A DNA stretch of 7,061 bases from Verrucomicrobiota bacterium (GCA_017557085.1 JAFZAR010000132.1:1-7061); one strand, 5' to 3'; shown: positions 1 to 6,873, counted from the stretch's first letter. Notes: a model not told the origin generated them from the sequence alone. Program-made: numbers and translations.

Positions 1-992
1 AATGCCAATTCTTCCACACTCGCTGTTCCAGTTGTCCCCAGCTTATGCACCACAATAGAAGCCGCTTTCATGGCAAGCTGCATCGCTTCTGAAACCGAAG
101 CTCCACATGACACAGCCATTGTTAAATTCGCAGTTACTGCATCCCCTGCCCCCACGATATCAATCGGACCGGAACGTAAACAAGCTGGCTCATGAAAAAA
201 TCCACCTTCCGGCAGTGCGGCACAAACCCCTTTTTCCGCCAATGTAACAAAAACCGGATATTGATTTTTGCGGGCAAGTTCCTCTGTCATTGCTCGCACA
301 TTTTCAAAACTCTCCACAGTCTGACCGGAAAATTTTCCCAATTCATCACGATTCATTTTAAAGATCATTCGAGGAAAATGCCTCAGTCCCAGACGGCTGT
401 CACCTATGCAAGGAACATGATATTGTCTGCACAACTCAACTGCCCGTTCCAGCACATAAGCTCCCAATACTCCAGTCTCCGGCAAATCCACCTGTTCCAT
501 GAAAACACAAAAATCGATTTGCTTTATCACAGATTGAAGTCTTTCGATCAAAAGTTCTTGTGTGATCTTCAATATGGAATGACGGTTTTTTACGTCCAGC
601 CGATTCAACTCCTCCGGAGTTTGTCCCGGATACATCATCAATGGCTTATTATAAGTCGGTGTCTGAATCGAATCATCTTCCACCCAGGCGTCCATCCGGC
701 AATTCAAACGGCTAAATCCTCGTTTCAGTTCCCAGCCTTCTCCATCACAGCCGCTGACACCAACAGGGAAACAACTCGCACCTAATGCACAAAGATTGTT
801 GAGAACAGTTCCCGCGCCGCCCGGCTGACAACGTGTATTCACAATGTTTCTGACTGGCAAACCAGTCTCAATAGAAACTTCTTCTAATGCCGGATCGATC
901 TCAAAATACCTATCCAGACAAAAATCACCAATGACTGCAATCCGTTTTTCAGGATAATGGGATGTCAGTTGCTGAAAACGCTCTTTATTCAC
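1..992 (-). CDS. PfkB-family sugar kinase, RfaE/HldE kinase-like, C-terminus cut by window edge
   Basis: Predicted cytoplasmic ATP-dependent kinase of the ribokinase/PfkB fold; 330 codons are visible. Residues 20-30 (VIGDFCLDRYF) match the N-terminal substrate-binding strand typical of heptose-7-phosphate kinase RfaE1/HldE. PGGAGTVLNN at 57-66 is the PfkB glycine motif. GDSRL at 197-201 and KMNRDEL at 212-218 match the nucleotide-side motifs, and VTLAEKGV at 249-256 follows. DIVGAGDA at 278-285 is PfkB signature 2, with catalytic base Asp284. The lid segment (106-137) differs from classical RfaE. The start is taken as GTG at 992, 21 bases after the stop of the upstream gene, with a weak GGA about 8 bases before it; the in-frame stop TAA of the preceding gene bounds any extension. 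The kinase domain is nearly complete at the edge, so the gene either ends soon or continues into an HldE-like nucleotidyltransferase domain. The true sugar substrate is unknown. Confidence 0.88.
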   Translation of the reverse strand, partial: MNKERFQQLTSHYPEKRIAVIGDFCLDRYFEIDPALEEVSIETGLPVRNIVNTRCQPGGAGTVLNNLCALGASCFPVGVSGCDGEGWELKRGFSRLNCRMDAWVEDDSIQTPTYNKPLMMYPGQTPEELNRLDVKNRHSILKITQELLIERLQSVIKQIDFCVFMEQVDLPETGVLGAYVLERAVELCRQYHVPCIGDSRLGLRHFPRMIFKMNRDELGKFSGQTVESFENVRAMTEELARKNQYPVFVTLAEKGVCAALPEGGFFHEPACLRSGPIDIVGAGDAVTANLTMAVSCGASVSEAMQLAMKAASIVVHKLGTTGTASVEELA

Positions 993-1013
993 ATCAACAT
1001 CCGACTCTCGATA

Positions 1014-2213
1014 TTAAAACTCACTGCCGCTGCCGTCATCATGCAAAAAAGCACTCGATTCAGACGAATCTGCAACCGAAGATTCATCTTCGTGCGTAAC
1101 AGGACGTGTTCCCAAGCGGTTCAGCAGATTATGAATAAAAGTCGTATTATCACAGCAGACATACTTCATGGTTCCTCCCATTCTGGAAAAACTCTTGCAA
1201 AAACGCAGATAATAAGCAGGATTCGTCTTTGGAGGCTCTCCATGAGCCCAATCCCAATTACCTCCTTCCTGCAAATCCACAACATAAAAAGAATGTCCCG
1301 TAATGGGCGGACGTTTTGCCTGAAATCGTAGATTATGGACAACACTTAAACTTTTTTCAAACACCTGCGGAGCCATGATCGCGGATCCAACACTCAGCAC
1401 AACACCGTCTGTTAGATTCTCAACAGATGCGCAGAATTTTTTGAAGTCAATGCCCCCAGCTCTCCCTACAACTGCACCATTATAAAGAGGATGAACCGTA
1501 AAAATATCATAGCCGATCCCAGGATGAACCGTCAAAGGAACTCTCAATTTCCAAGCATTCCCGGCAACAGAAACCGGTTTGTACTGGTGTCGGGTACGAT
1601 GACGTCCCGCAGGCAATCCCATGTTTATTGCTGCTAATAAATCCGCACGTGCCGCCGTGTTAGGATCTGTCGGATAACGACAGATCTTTTCCATCAACTC
1701 CTGAGCATCCGGCACAACTCCCCCATTCTCCATGGTCCAGTAGCCCAAAGACTCTCCAAATCCCCATCCATTCAAACCACCTGTCATAAGTGACAAAAGG
1801 ATATTTTTCCCGGTTTCACTCCAGGCACCAAAAACACCATTTGCTACATTATCTTTTACACTTTCAGTTGAAACTCCCCCGTAAGCAAACTCCCAATCAT
1901 GGATTACTCCTGCTCCATTGGTTGCCAAATGAGTGACCCAACCGCGACGCATCAACTCGATCAATAATGCAGATCCTCCATTTTTGATCAAATGCGCTCC
2001 ATACATCAGAATGACTGCTGCGTTTTTTTCACGAGCACTCTTCACAGCCTCAACACAACTTTTCAACAAAGGTTCTACATTTGCCGGACAGGGCTGAGGA
2101 GATCGTGACGGAGGAATTAATATATCCTCTAATCGCGCCATACTTTTGCGTTTAGCTAACGGAAACACTCGCACGTTAGCTGTATCCAACTCTGGATATG
2201 ACGATTCAAACAT
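1014..2213 (-). CDS. Deoxyhypusine-synthase-like protein of unknown substrate
   Basis: 399-residue cytoplasmic protein with no signal peptide. Residues 70-111 (YGAHLIKNGG, then RRGWVTHLATNG and AGVIHDWEFA) match in order and spacing the part of deoxyhypusine synthase with its LIxSG and LVTTAGGVEED strands, a Rossmann-like NAD-binding fold. Near the C-terminus, MKYVCCDNTTFIHNLL (349-364) resembles the strand and helix that follow the catalytic lysine of human DHS (VKVYADASLVFPLL). Lys340 or Lys350 could occupy the catalytic position, but I cannot align this firmly. The region 140-330 (glycine-rich MTGGLNGWGFGESLG at 142-156, SVGSAIMAPQVFEKS at 274-288) is unlike eukaryotic DHS. Bacteria have no eIF5A, so the true substrate is probably not that protein; a polyamine or sugar-linked reaction is possible. 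ATG overlaps the HAD stop codon in TAATG, so translation is coupled. Residues 369-399 form an acidic, serine-rich tail. Family-level confidence is moderate and function is unknown. Confidence 0.8.
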   Translation of the reverse strand: MFESSYPELDTANVRVFPLAKRKSMARLEDILIPPSRSPQPCPANVEPLLKSCVEAVKSAREKNAAVILMYGAHLIKNGGSALLIELMRRGWVTHLATNGAGVIHDWEFAYGGVSTESVKDNVANGVFGAWSETGKNILLSLMTGGLNGWGFGESLGYWTMENGGVVPDAQELMEKICRYPTDPNTAARADLLAAINMGLPAGRHRTRHQYKPVSVAGNAWKLRVPLTVHPGIGYDIFTVHPLYNGAVVGRAGGIDFKKFCASVENLTDGVVLSVGSAIMAPQVFEKSLSVVHNLRFQAKRPPITGHSFYVVDLQEGGNWDWAHGEPPKTNPAYYLRFCKSFSRMGGTMKYVCCDNTTFIHNLLNRLGTRPVTHEDESSVADSSESSAFLHDDGSGSEF

Positions 2214-3082
2214 TACTTCTTTTCTCCAAAAATCAAATTAACTAAAAGTTCCGCCTCTGAATAATCAGGAATCACCATTCGGGCGCCGGCTTCAACCAAC
2301 AAACTATCCTTAAATGAATTGATCCGACCGCTCCCTTGATAAGGTGGCACATCGATCCAAGACTCATCACTAGCCACGGCAATTGGAAATCCACCAATCT
2401 TTGCCGTTTCATTCATCTCCACATAACCATCTCCAAAAGCAACTAATTGCTCTGCCGTCATTCCCGGTTGACTCATTATTTTTTGAATCACTTGCACTTT
2501 TGAAAAACCGGGGTGATACGAAAAGATTTTATCACCAAAAAATTTGCGCAACCCCAATTCATCCATCTCCGGGGAAACGATTTTCTCATCTGTTCCACTG
2601 GCAAGCCAGAGCTCTAGCCCTCTGTCCTTCAACAAACTCAATATCTTTAACGTACCCGGCACCAGCACACTTTCTACACTGCGCTCACCCTTCAATACAG
2701 CGTCACGGCGACGATCCGTCACCAAACGCAGTCGGCGAACAAATTCTTCTGTGGCATTTTCAGGTTCAATGAGATTGCCCCCTCTCTCCTTTAAACGTTC
2801 ATTGAATCGGACAAATTGAAATACAGTTGGCTTGCCGTTTTGCCTCATCATGTCATCAGAAAGCATCGCACTTAATTTTGACTCCGATTCACCAGGCAAA
2901 CGAGGTATCTCAGATAAAAAAATGGAGAGCATCAACTCACTCCAGCCGCCTCGCATCAATGAAATAGTCCCATCCAAATCAAACAGAACATGTGTTGCTT
3001 TCGGACACAACGGCTGTCCCGGCACGGGTTCTACACCGTAAAAAAATGAAAAACGAGAATAAGGATTTTTTGAATCTGTCAT
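2213..3082 (-). CDS. HAD-superfamily phosphatase with helical C1 cap
   Basis: 289-residue predicted cytoplasmic phosphohydrolase, probably acting on a small phosphorylated metabolite. All four HAD motifs are present: motif I DLDGT at 35-39 (nucleophile Asp35, acid/base Asp37), motif II LASGT at 160-164 (Ser162), motif III Lys195 after the GFS turn, and motif IV GDGYVE at 217-222 (Asp218, and Glu222 in the usual second acidic place). About 120 residues between motifs I and II, containing GKPTVFQF (83-90), form a helical C1 cap, as in phosphoglycolate-phosphatase-type enzymes. This is not the short capless GmhB type. The C-terminal EAGARMVIPDYSEAELL (264-280) is typical of the fold end. The ATG at 3082 has only a weak GGA about 9 bases upstream. 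It heads a cassette with the deoxyhypusine-synthase-like gene (one-base overlap) and the PfkB kinase, which suggests it handles an intermediate shared with the kinase. Substrate not identifiable from sequence. Confidence 0.88.
   Translation of the reverse strand: MTDSKNPYSRFSFFYGVEPVPGQPLCPKATHVLFDLDGTISLMRGGWSELMLSIFLSEIPRLPGESESKLSAMLSDDMMRQNGKPTVFQFVRFNERLKERGGNLIEPENATEEFVRRLRLVTDRRRDAVLKGERSVESVLVPGTLKILSLLKDRGLELWLASGTDEKIVSPEMDELGLRKFFGDKIFSYHPGFSKVQVIQKIMSQPGMTAEQLVAFGDGYVEMNETAKIGGFPIAVASDESWIDVPPYQGSGRINSFKDSLLVEAGARMVIPDYSEAELLVNLIFGEKK
2224..2227 (-). promoter_or_regulatory. Shine-Dalgarno site inside the HAD gene end, coupling the next gene
   Basis: GGAG on the minus strand lies in the last codons of the HAD gene, 10 bases before the ATG at 2213, followed by a purine-rich AAAAGAAG stretch. 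With the TAATG stop/start overlap this supports translational coupling of the HAD and deoxyhypusine-synthase-like genes. Confidence 0.6.
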
Positions 3083-3096
3083 AGTGATCCAAACTG

Positions 3097-3133
3097 AAAA
3101 CGGAGAGTCTTTGTTATCACGACTCTCCGTTTT
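3097..3133 (-). terminator. Intrinsic terminator after the rhamnosidase gene
   Basis: Perfect 13-base-pair inverted repeat AAAACGGAGAGTC / GACTCTCCGTTTT (3097-3109 and 3121-3133) around an 11-base loop, 15 bases after the TAG stop of the rhamnosidase. On the minus strand the stem ends in a short run of four T, and on the plus strand in five T, so it could act in both directions. It sits only 14 bases before the HAD start codon, so it also separates the rhamnosidase transcript from the HAD cassette. Confidence 0.82.
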
Positions 3134-3141
3134 TAGATCAA
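3113..3141 (-). promoter_or_regulatory. Possible promoter of the HAD-DHS-PfkB cassette, overlapping the terminator
   Basis: On the minus strand TTGATC (3141-3136, 4 of 6 to TTGACA) is followed after exactly 17 bases by GATAAC (3118-3113, 4 of 6 to TATAAT). The -10 box would lie in the terminator loop and transcription would start near 3106, inside the second arm, so the new transcript would not form the hairpin. Each box is only moderate; the call rests on spacing and on the lack of other room for a promoter. Confidence 0.35.
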
Positions 3142-3148
3142 ACGTGAA

Positions 3149-6100
3149 CTATTTTAACACAGTTTTGATCGTATATTTACCAGACCCCAGGATCTGTGTA
3201 TTTCCATCCGGAATCTTGACTGTAGCCGTCGTATTAGCCGGGATTTCTATATTCCATACGAAATCCTGACCATTACGTTTCCAGTTACTTACTATCTTCC
3301 CATAAGGAGTGTCCTGTGAACACTTCACGTAGTCCAGACCATCTACAAGATAAGGCTGTAACGTGATTTCCTTATAGCCAGGAGCTGCAGGTTTGATACC
3401 GCCCAGATATTGGTAAAACCAAACATTCAAATCTCCCACCAGCATGACATGGTTATGAGAATTCATGGCCGGATTTGCTGTATCACCATTCCATAATTCC
3501 CAAATGGTTGTCGCATCATGTTCCACCATATAGCCCCAACTCGGATAATCCGTATTAGTCGCTAATTTCCAGGAAATGTCAGGCCGTCCATTATCTGAAA
3601 GAACTCTGTTCAGATACTGCGCACCCACCAAACCTGTTCCGATATGACCTTTGGTATGAACCATGATTTTATCAATTAGCTGATTGAAAACAGCTTCTTT
3701 CTCTCCAGCCGGCACCATATCAAAGAACAGCGGCAGCACACTAGAAGTTTGAGATCCATTGTCAAAGCACTTCTTCTCCGCATTGTAGTACTTCTTGATG
3801 AATGCCTCTTTCATTGCATCAGCCCGTTGTGCCCAAACTTTAGCATCATCATTCTTATTGAGCAGCTTGGCATATTTTTCCATCAAACGTAGATTTCCAT
3901 AGAAATAAGTGGTGGCAAGCACACCTTTCGCCGTTTGACGCAATGGATCCTTTGAGTGGATCAATTCCGGGGATTCCGGAGGACAGCACCAATCACCGTA
4001 TGTATCTTTTTCAATCACGCCATCCTCAGTAACATACGTTTGCATGAGATCCATCCACTTTTTCATACTAGGATAATGTTCCGCGACCACACCGGCATCA
4101 CCATACAGATCGTACAGCATTTCGGGAATGATTACCGTTGCGCTCGGCCAGGTCACATCATCATTGTACAAAGCCCAGTAGTTTGGAGAAACATCAGATA
4201 CGCTTCCGTCTTCTTCCTGAGAATCCGCCATATCACGCAGCCATTTGGCATACAAAGGAGCTATGTTGAAAAGCAAACCTTCACCACGGCACTCTGCGGC
4301 ACGATCTCCCAGCCAGCCTAAACGCTCATCACGTTGAGGACAATCAGTCGGCATGCTGCGATAATTGCCGCGAGTCCCCCAGAAAATGTTATGCGCTATG
4401 TGATTGACCATTGCATTGGAAGTCTCGAAAGTGCCAATTTGATCCAAATCATCATGTACTACACATCCGGTAATATCACCAACTGTTAAAGTACCAGGAT
4501 AATTATAGACTTCCACAAAACGGAAACCGTGATAGATGAACCGAGGTTCATAAACTTCTGTAGTTCCGCCCTTCAGAATATAACGATCTGTAGCCTTTGC
4601 GGAACGCAAATTATCCATGTATAAAGTTCCATCGGGTTTCAGTGTTTCCGCATGAACCAACTTAATCTCAGTTCCAGCAGATCCCTTGACCTTGAGCTTA
4701 CACCAACCCACCATATTCTGCCCCATGTCTACAATATACGTACCACGATCCGTCCGTGTTACACTCTTTGGTGTCAACACGGCAGTCACACGGATGGGAG
4801 GCATCATCTGCGCTTGAACCTTGCCCGGAGCGATTTTGTCAGAATCCAGTTTGACAGCTTTTTCCCAATTGGAGACATCATATCCTACTTTATTCCAGCC
4901 TGGAAGCTCCATTCTGGCATCGTATGTTTCCCCATCAAACTCATTATTATAACGGATGGGACCTTTTTCTGTGGCATTCCAGCTTTCGTCTGTAACCACT
5001 TCTTGAATACTCCCATCATCATACTGGATGCGAAGCAGCGCACGTGTCACAGGCTGACCATAATGCTTACCAACACGGGGATTCGTATAACGACCATTTC
5101 CCAGTAATACACCCACAGCATTTTTGCCATTCATCAAATCATCCGTTATATCAAAAGACTGATACAAAATCGTCTTCATGTAATCTGTCACGGCATGATC
5201 CAGTACATGATCTCCTACTTTATCTCCATTCAGATAAAGCTCAAACAAACCCAATCCTGTAATATGTGCTACCGCAGACACCACTTTCTTATTCGGATCC
5301 AGTGAAAATTCCTTGCGGAACATTAAAGCCGGCAAATTGGGTAAATTATCGCCAACTTTCATGTCTGTCCAAGGAGATGTCCCGATTTTACCTTCAACGA
5401 CAGTATTTCCCCAACCTTCTTGAGTCAGCTGTAAAGAACCCCATCCTTCGGGTTTATCTTTACAGGATTGCCAGGTATTATCTGTGGGGATTTGAAGACT
5501 TGTCCCATCTTCAAAAATCACTTCCACAATAGCCGCCAAAGCAGCATAACCATTCCTGCCGTTCTCAGCTGCTACAGAAATAATATTCTCTCCATCGGTT
5601 ATGACCTTAGTCAAATCGTACCCACCGGGTTCTCTCCATGCATAAGTATTTGATTTCCAATCATGATTTTTACCCACTAACTTTCCATTGAAATAGCAGT
5701 CATAAGCATCATCCGCGGTTATTACGACAAATGCGCTCTTCACCTTCTTGTCAGATGGAAGAGTAAAAGCTTTTCGGAAATAGCGAACTCCTGCCGGCAA
5801 ATTCTGAGCTTTCCCTTCCACACCTTCTTCGGTCCATATCCATTGAGCCTTTTCGGCAAAACCTTTCCGAGAAAACCCTTTTTGACCAGAAAGATATTCT
5901 GTATCCATGCTGATCCATTGAGCGTTTTTCCAATCAGCCTCGCTGTCCGGGCCATAACTCCAGGATGCTGTGGGACTCCATTCAGAAACCTCACCGTTTT
6001 TATCCCACACACGCACCTTCCAAAATACTTTCTCCAAACCTCCCGGACGCTTCCCAACGTATGGGAATAGATGGGACCAGTCGCCCTCAATCTTTCCACT

Positions 6101-6358
6101 GGAATAAAGATCCGCTTTCTCTGGTGTTAAAAGAGCTTCATTAGAAGCAGCCAAAACTTCAAAGGCTGTTTGCTTTTCATTTTGAGCATTGGATTTCAGC
6201 TTCCAGCTCAAACGGGGAGAATCTGCGTTGATCCCCACCGGATCTACCATAAACTCACAGCGCAGATCATCTAAACTGACTGTCGCGTTTGCACTTGCGG
6301 CCATTGTCACCAATAAAGCAAACAGGCCGATATTCCTAGAAATATACTTCCTTCTCAC
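3149..6358 (-). CDS. Secreted GH78 alpha-L-rhamnosidase
   Basis: Exported enzyme that hydrolyses terminal alpha-L-rhamnose from plant, algal or host glycans by an inverting mechanism. From GTG at 6358 it has 1069 residues. Residues 1-25 form a Sec signal peptide: RRK, hydrophobic NIGLFALLVTMAA, then SANA cut before TVSL; no lipobox. Domains in order: Ig-like (about 26-136), an extra jelly-roll-like module (192-282), the usual Bac_rhamnosid_N module (345-446), a concanavalin-like domain (522-618), the (alpha/alpha)6 catalytic barrel (about 641-981) and the C-terminal beta-domain. TDCPQRDERLGWLGD (671-685) is the GH78 signature, with Glu678 the likely general acid. Glu954 in TTIWELW is the candidate base. 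An upstream in-frame TTG at 6460 would translate through the terminator hairpin, so it is rejected. No Shine-Dalgarno sequence precedes the GTG, which leaves the exact start uncertain. Slightly longer than many GH78 enzymes because of the extra module. Single-gene unit between two terminators. Confidence 0.95.
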   Translation of the reverse strand: MRRKYISRNIGLFALLVTMAASANATVSLDDLRCEFMVDPVGINADSPRLSWKLKSNAQNEKQTAFEVLAASNEALLTPEKADLYSSGKIEGDWSHLFPYVGKRPGGLEKVFWKVRVWDKNGEVSEWSPTASWSYGPDSEADWKNAQWISMDTEYLSGQKGFSRKGFAEKAQWIWTEEGVEGKAQNLPAGVRYFRKAFTLPSDKKVKSAFVVITADDAYDCYFNGKLVGKNHDWKSNTYAWREPGGYDLTKVITDGENIISVAAENGRNGYAALAAIVEVIFEDGTSLQIPTDNTWQSCKDKPEGWGSLQLTQEGWGNTVVEGKIGTSPWTDMKVGDNLPNLPALMFRKEFSLDPNKKVVSAVAHITGLGLFELYLNGDKVGDHVLDHAVTDYMKTILYQSFDITDDLMNGKNAVGVLLGNGRYTNPRVGKHYGQPVTRALLRIQYDDGSIQEVVTDESWNATEKGPIRYNNEFDGETYDARMELPGWNKVGYDVSNWEKAVKLDSDKIAPGKVQAQMMPPIRVTAVLTPKSVTRTDRGTYIVDMGQNMVGWCKLKVKGSAGTEIKLVHAETLKPDGTLYMDNLRSAKATDRYILKGGTTEVYEPRFIYHGFRFVEVYNYPGTLTVGDITGCVVHDDLDQIGTFETSNAMVNHIAHNIFWGTRGNYRSMPTDCPQRDERLGWLGDRAAECRGEGLLFNIAPLYAKWLRDMADSQEEDGSVSDVSPNYWALYNDDVTWPSATVIIPEMLYDLYGDAGVVAEHYPSMKKWMDLMQTYVTEDGVIEKDTYGDWCCPPESPELIHSKDPLRQTAKGVLATTYFYGNLRLMEKYAKLLNKNDDAKVWAQRADAMKEAFIKKYYNAEKKCFDNGSQTSSVLPLFFDMVPAGEKEAVFNQLIDKIMVHTKGHIGTGLVGAQYLNRVLSDNGRPDISWKLATNTDYPSWGYMVEHDATTIWELWNGDTANPAMNSHNHVMLVGDLNVWFYQYLGGIKPAAPGYKEITLQPYLVDGLDYVKCSQDTPYGKIVSNWKRNGQDFVWNIEIPANTTATVKIPDGNTQILGSGKYTIKTVLK

Positions 6359-6414
6359 GAAGAAAATTGAACCACAAAATACGGTTAAAAGAAAGGAAAA
6401 AGAATCCAGAGCAT

Positions 6415-6448
6415 AAAAAAAACACTGTTTTTCAAAACAGTGTTTTTT
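6415..6448 (-). terminator. Intrinsic terminator after the STAS gene
   Basis: Perfect 15-base inverted repeat AAAAAACACTGTTTT / AAAACAGTGTTTTTT (6417-6431 and 6434-6448) with a two-base centre, so in practice a loop of about six to ten bases. On the minus strand it is followed by eight T, a textbook terminator 29 bases after the STAS stop codon. The A/T ends make it symmetric, so it could also stop plus-strand transcription. Confidence 0.88.
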
Positions 6449-6476
6449 CCTAGAAATCAAAATAGAGTATAATATG

Positions 6477-6506
6477 TTTATTTTAAAGCTTCTAATGCTT
6501 TGTCAA
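6477..6506 (-). promoter_or_regulatory. Possible promoter at the end of the STAS gene, reading into the rhamnosidase
   Basis: An exact TTGACA (6506-6501, minus strand) lies in the last codons of the STAS gene, with AATAAA (6482-6477, 4 of 6 to TATAAT) 18 bases downstream. A transcript starting near 6470 would carry the 6415-6448 hairpin as a leader before the rhamnosidase start. The -10 box is weak, and no better promoter was found between 6359 and 6416. Confidence 0.25.
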
Positions 6507-6810
6507 CATTTTCATAGATCTCAAAAATTTTGCTCGCGTTTGTTATCTCAAACACAAGTTTCGGTTTAGGCTGTAATGCAGCCAGAACAAACTTTCCACC
6601 CGCATCCGTAAACTCTTTGAAAAAGCGAACGATCAACCCTAGTCCAGTGCTGTCAACATATTCCATTTCAGAGCAATCCATAATAATCTTCTGGAATTTT
6701 TCAGAAAAGCCCGCAGTCTCGGATTTGAAAAAACCGTCATTTCCCACCGTTAAACGACCTTTAAGCGAGACTACCAATATCCCATCAACTTCTTTACTCG
6801 TTATTTGCAT
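6478..6810 (-). CDS. STAS-domain anti-anti-sigma factor-like protein
   Basis: 110-residue cytoplasmic protein made of a single STAS domain, close in length to SpoIIAA and RsbV. Such proteins bind an anti-sigma kinase and are switched off by phosphorylation of a conserved serine. The site is present: YVDSTGLG at 51-58, with Ser54 the predicted phospho-acceptor. The N-terminal strands (ILVVSLKGRLTVGN, 11-24) and the C-terminal KFVLAAL strand (73-79) and helices fit the fold. ATG at 6810 is preceded directly by an in-frame TAA, so the start cannot lie further upstream. The AGGAG site is about 13 bases from this ATG, longer than usual. The gene has its own promoter and terminator and no partner kinase (RsbW/SpoIIAB type), PP2C phosphatase or sigma gene in the window. 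It could regulate a sigma factor or, as in many bacteria, another output such as polysaccharide or membrane functions. Confidence 0.92.
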   Translation of the reverse strand: MQITSKEVDGILVVSLKGRLTVGNDGFFKSETAGFSEKFQKIIMDCSEMEYVDSTGLGLIVRFFKEFTDAGGKFVLAALQPKPKLVFEITNASKIFEIYENVDKALEALK

Positions 6811-6823
6811 TTATTATCATTTG

Positions 6824-6828
6824 CTCCT
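6824..6828 (-). promoter_or_regulatory. Shine-Dalgarno site of the STAS gene with long spacing
   Basis: AGGAG on the minus strand is the only good ribosome-binding sequence before the STAS gene. It is 13 bases from the true ATG. A nearer ATG three bases downstream of it is in a different frame, in which it runs through the true start; it is not the STAS reading frame. Confidence 0.55.
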
Positions 6829-6873
6829 ACAAGCAGTAATTAGCTGCCATGCTTAACACGACAGACACATTTG

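Noticed and set aside
192..785. 197-codon open frame on the plus strand
   Set aside because: It lies antisense to the PfkB kinase, whose motifs are intact; the plus-strand product has no recognisable domain and is Ser/His/Gln-rich as expected of antisense frames.
957..1331. Plus-strand open frame of 124 codons
   Set aside because: Antisense to the end of the DHS-like gene and the start of the kinase; no ribosome-binding site or family resemblance seen.
3097..3133. Inverted repeat as a regulator operator or mobile-element end
   Set aside because: The position directly after a stop codon and the A/T tails fit an intrinsic terminator better; no transposase or duplicated target is nearby.
3956..5107. 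Plus-strand open frames at 3956-4321 and 4652-5107
   Set aside because: Antisense to the rhamnosidase catalytic and concanavalin-like domains, which are continuous and conserved; treated as shadows.
5740..6099. Minus-strand 119-codon frame inside the rhamnosidase
   Set aside because: Same strand but different frame from the rhamnosidase; no domain and no independent start signals.
6359..6460. N-terminal extension of the rhamnosidase from TTG 6460
   Set aside because: It would place the first codons inside the STAS terminator hairpin and put a second hydrophobic stretch before a complete signal peptide.
6468..6473. Perfect TATAAT on the plus strand
   Set aside because: No acceptable -35 hexamer at the right distance, and the gene it would face (STAS) is on the minus strand.
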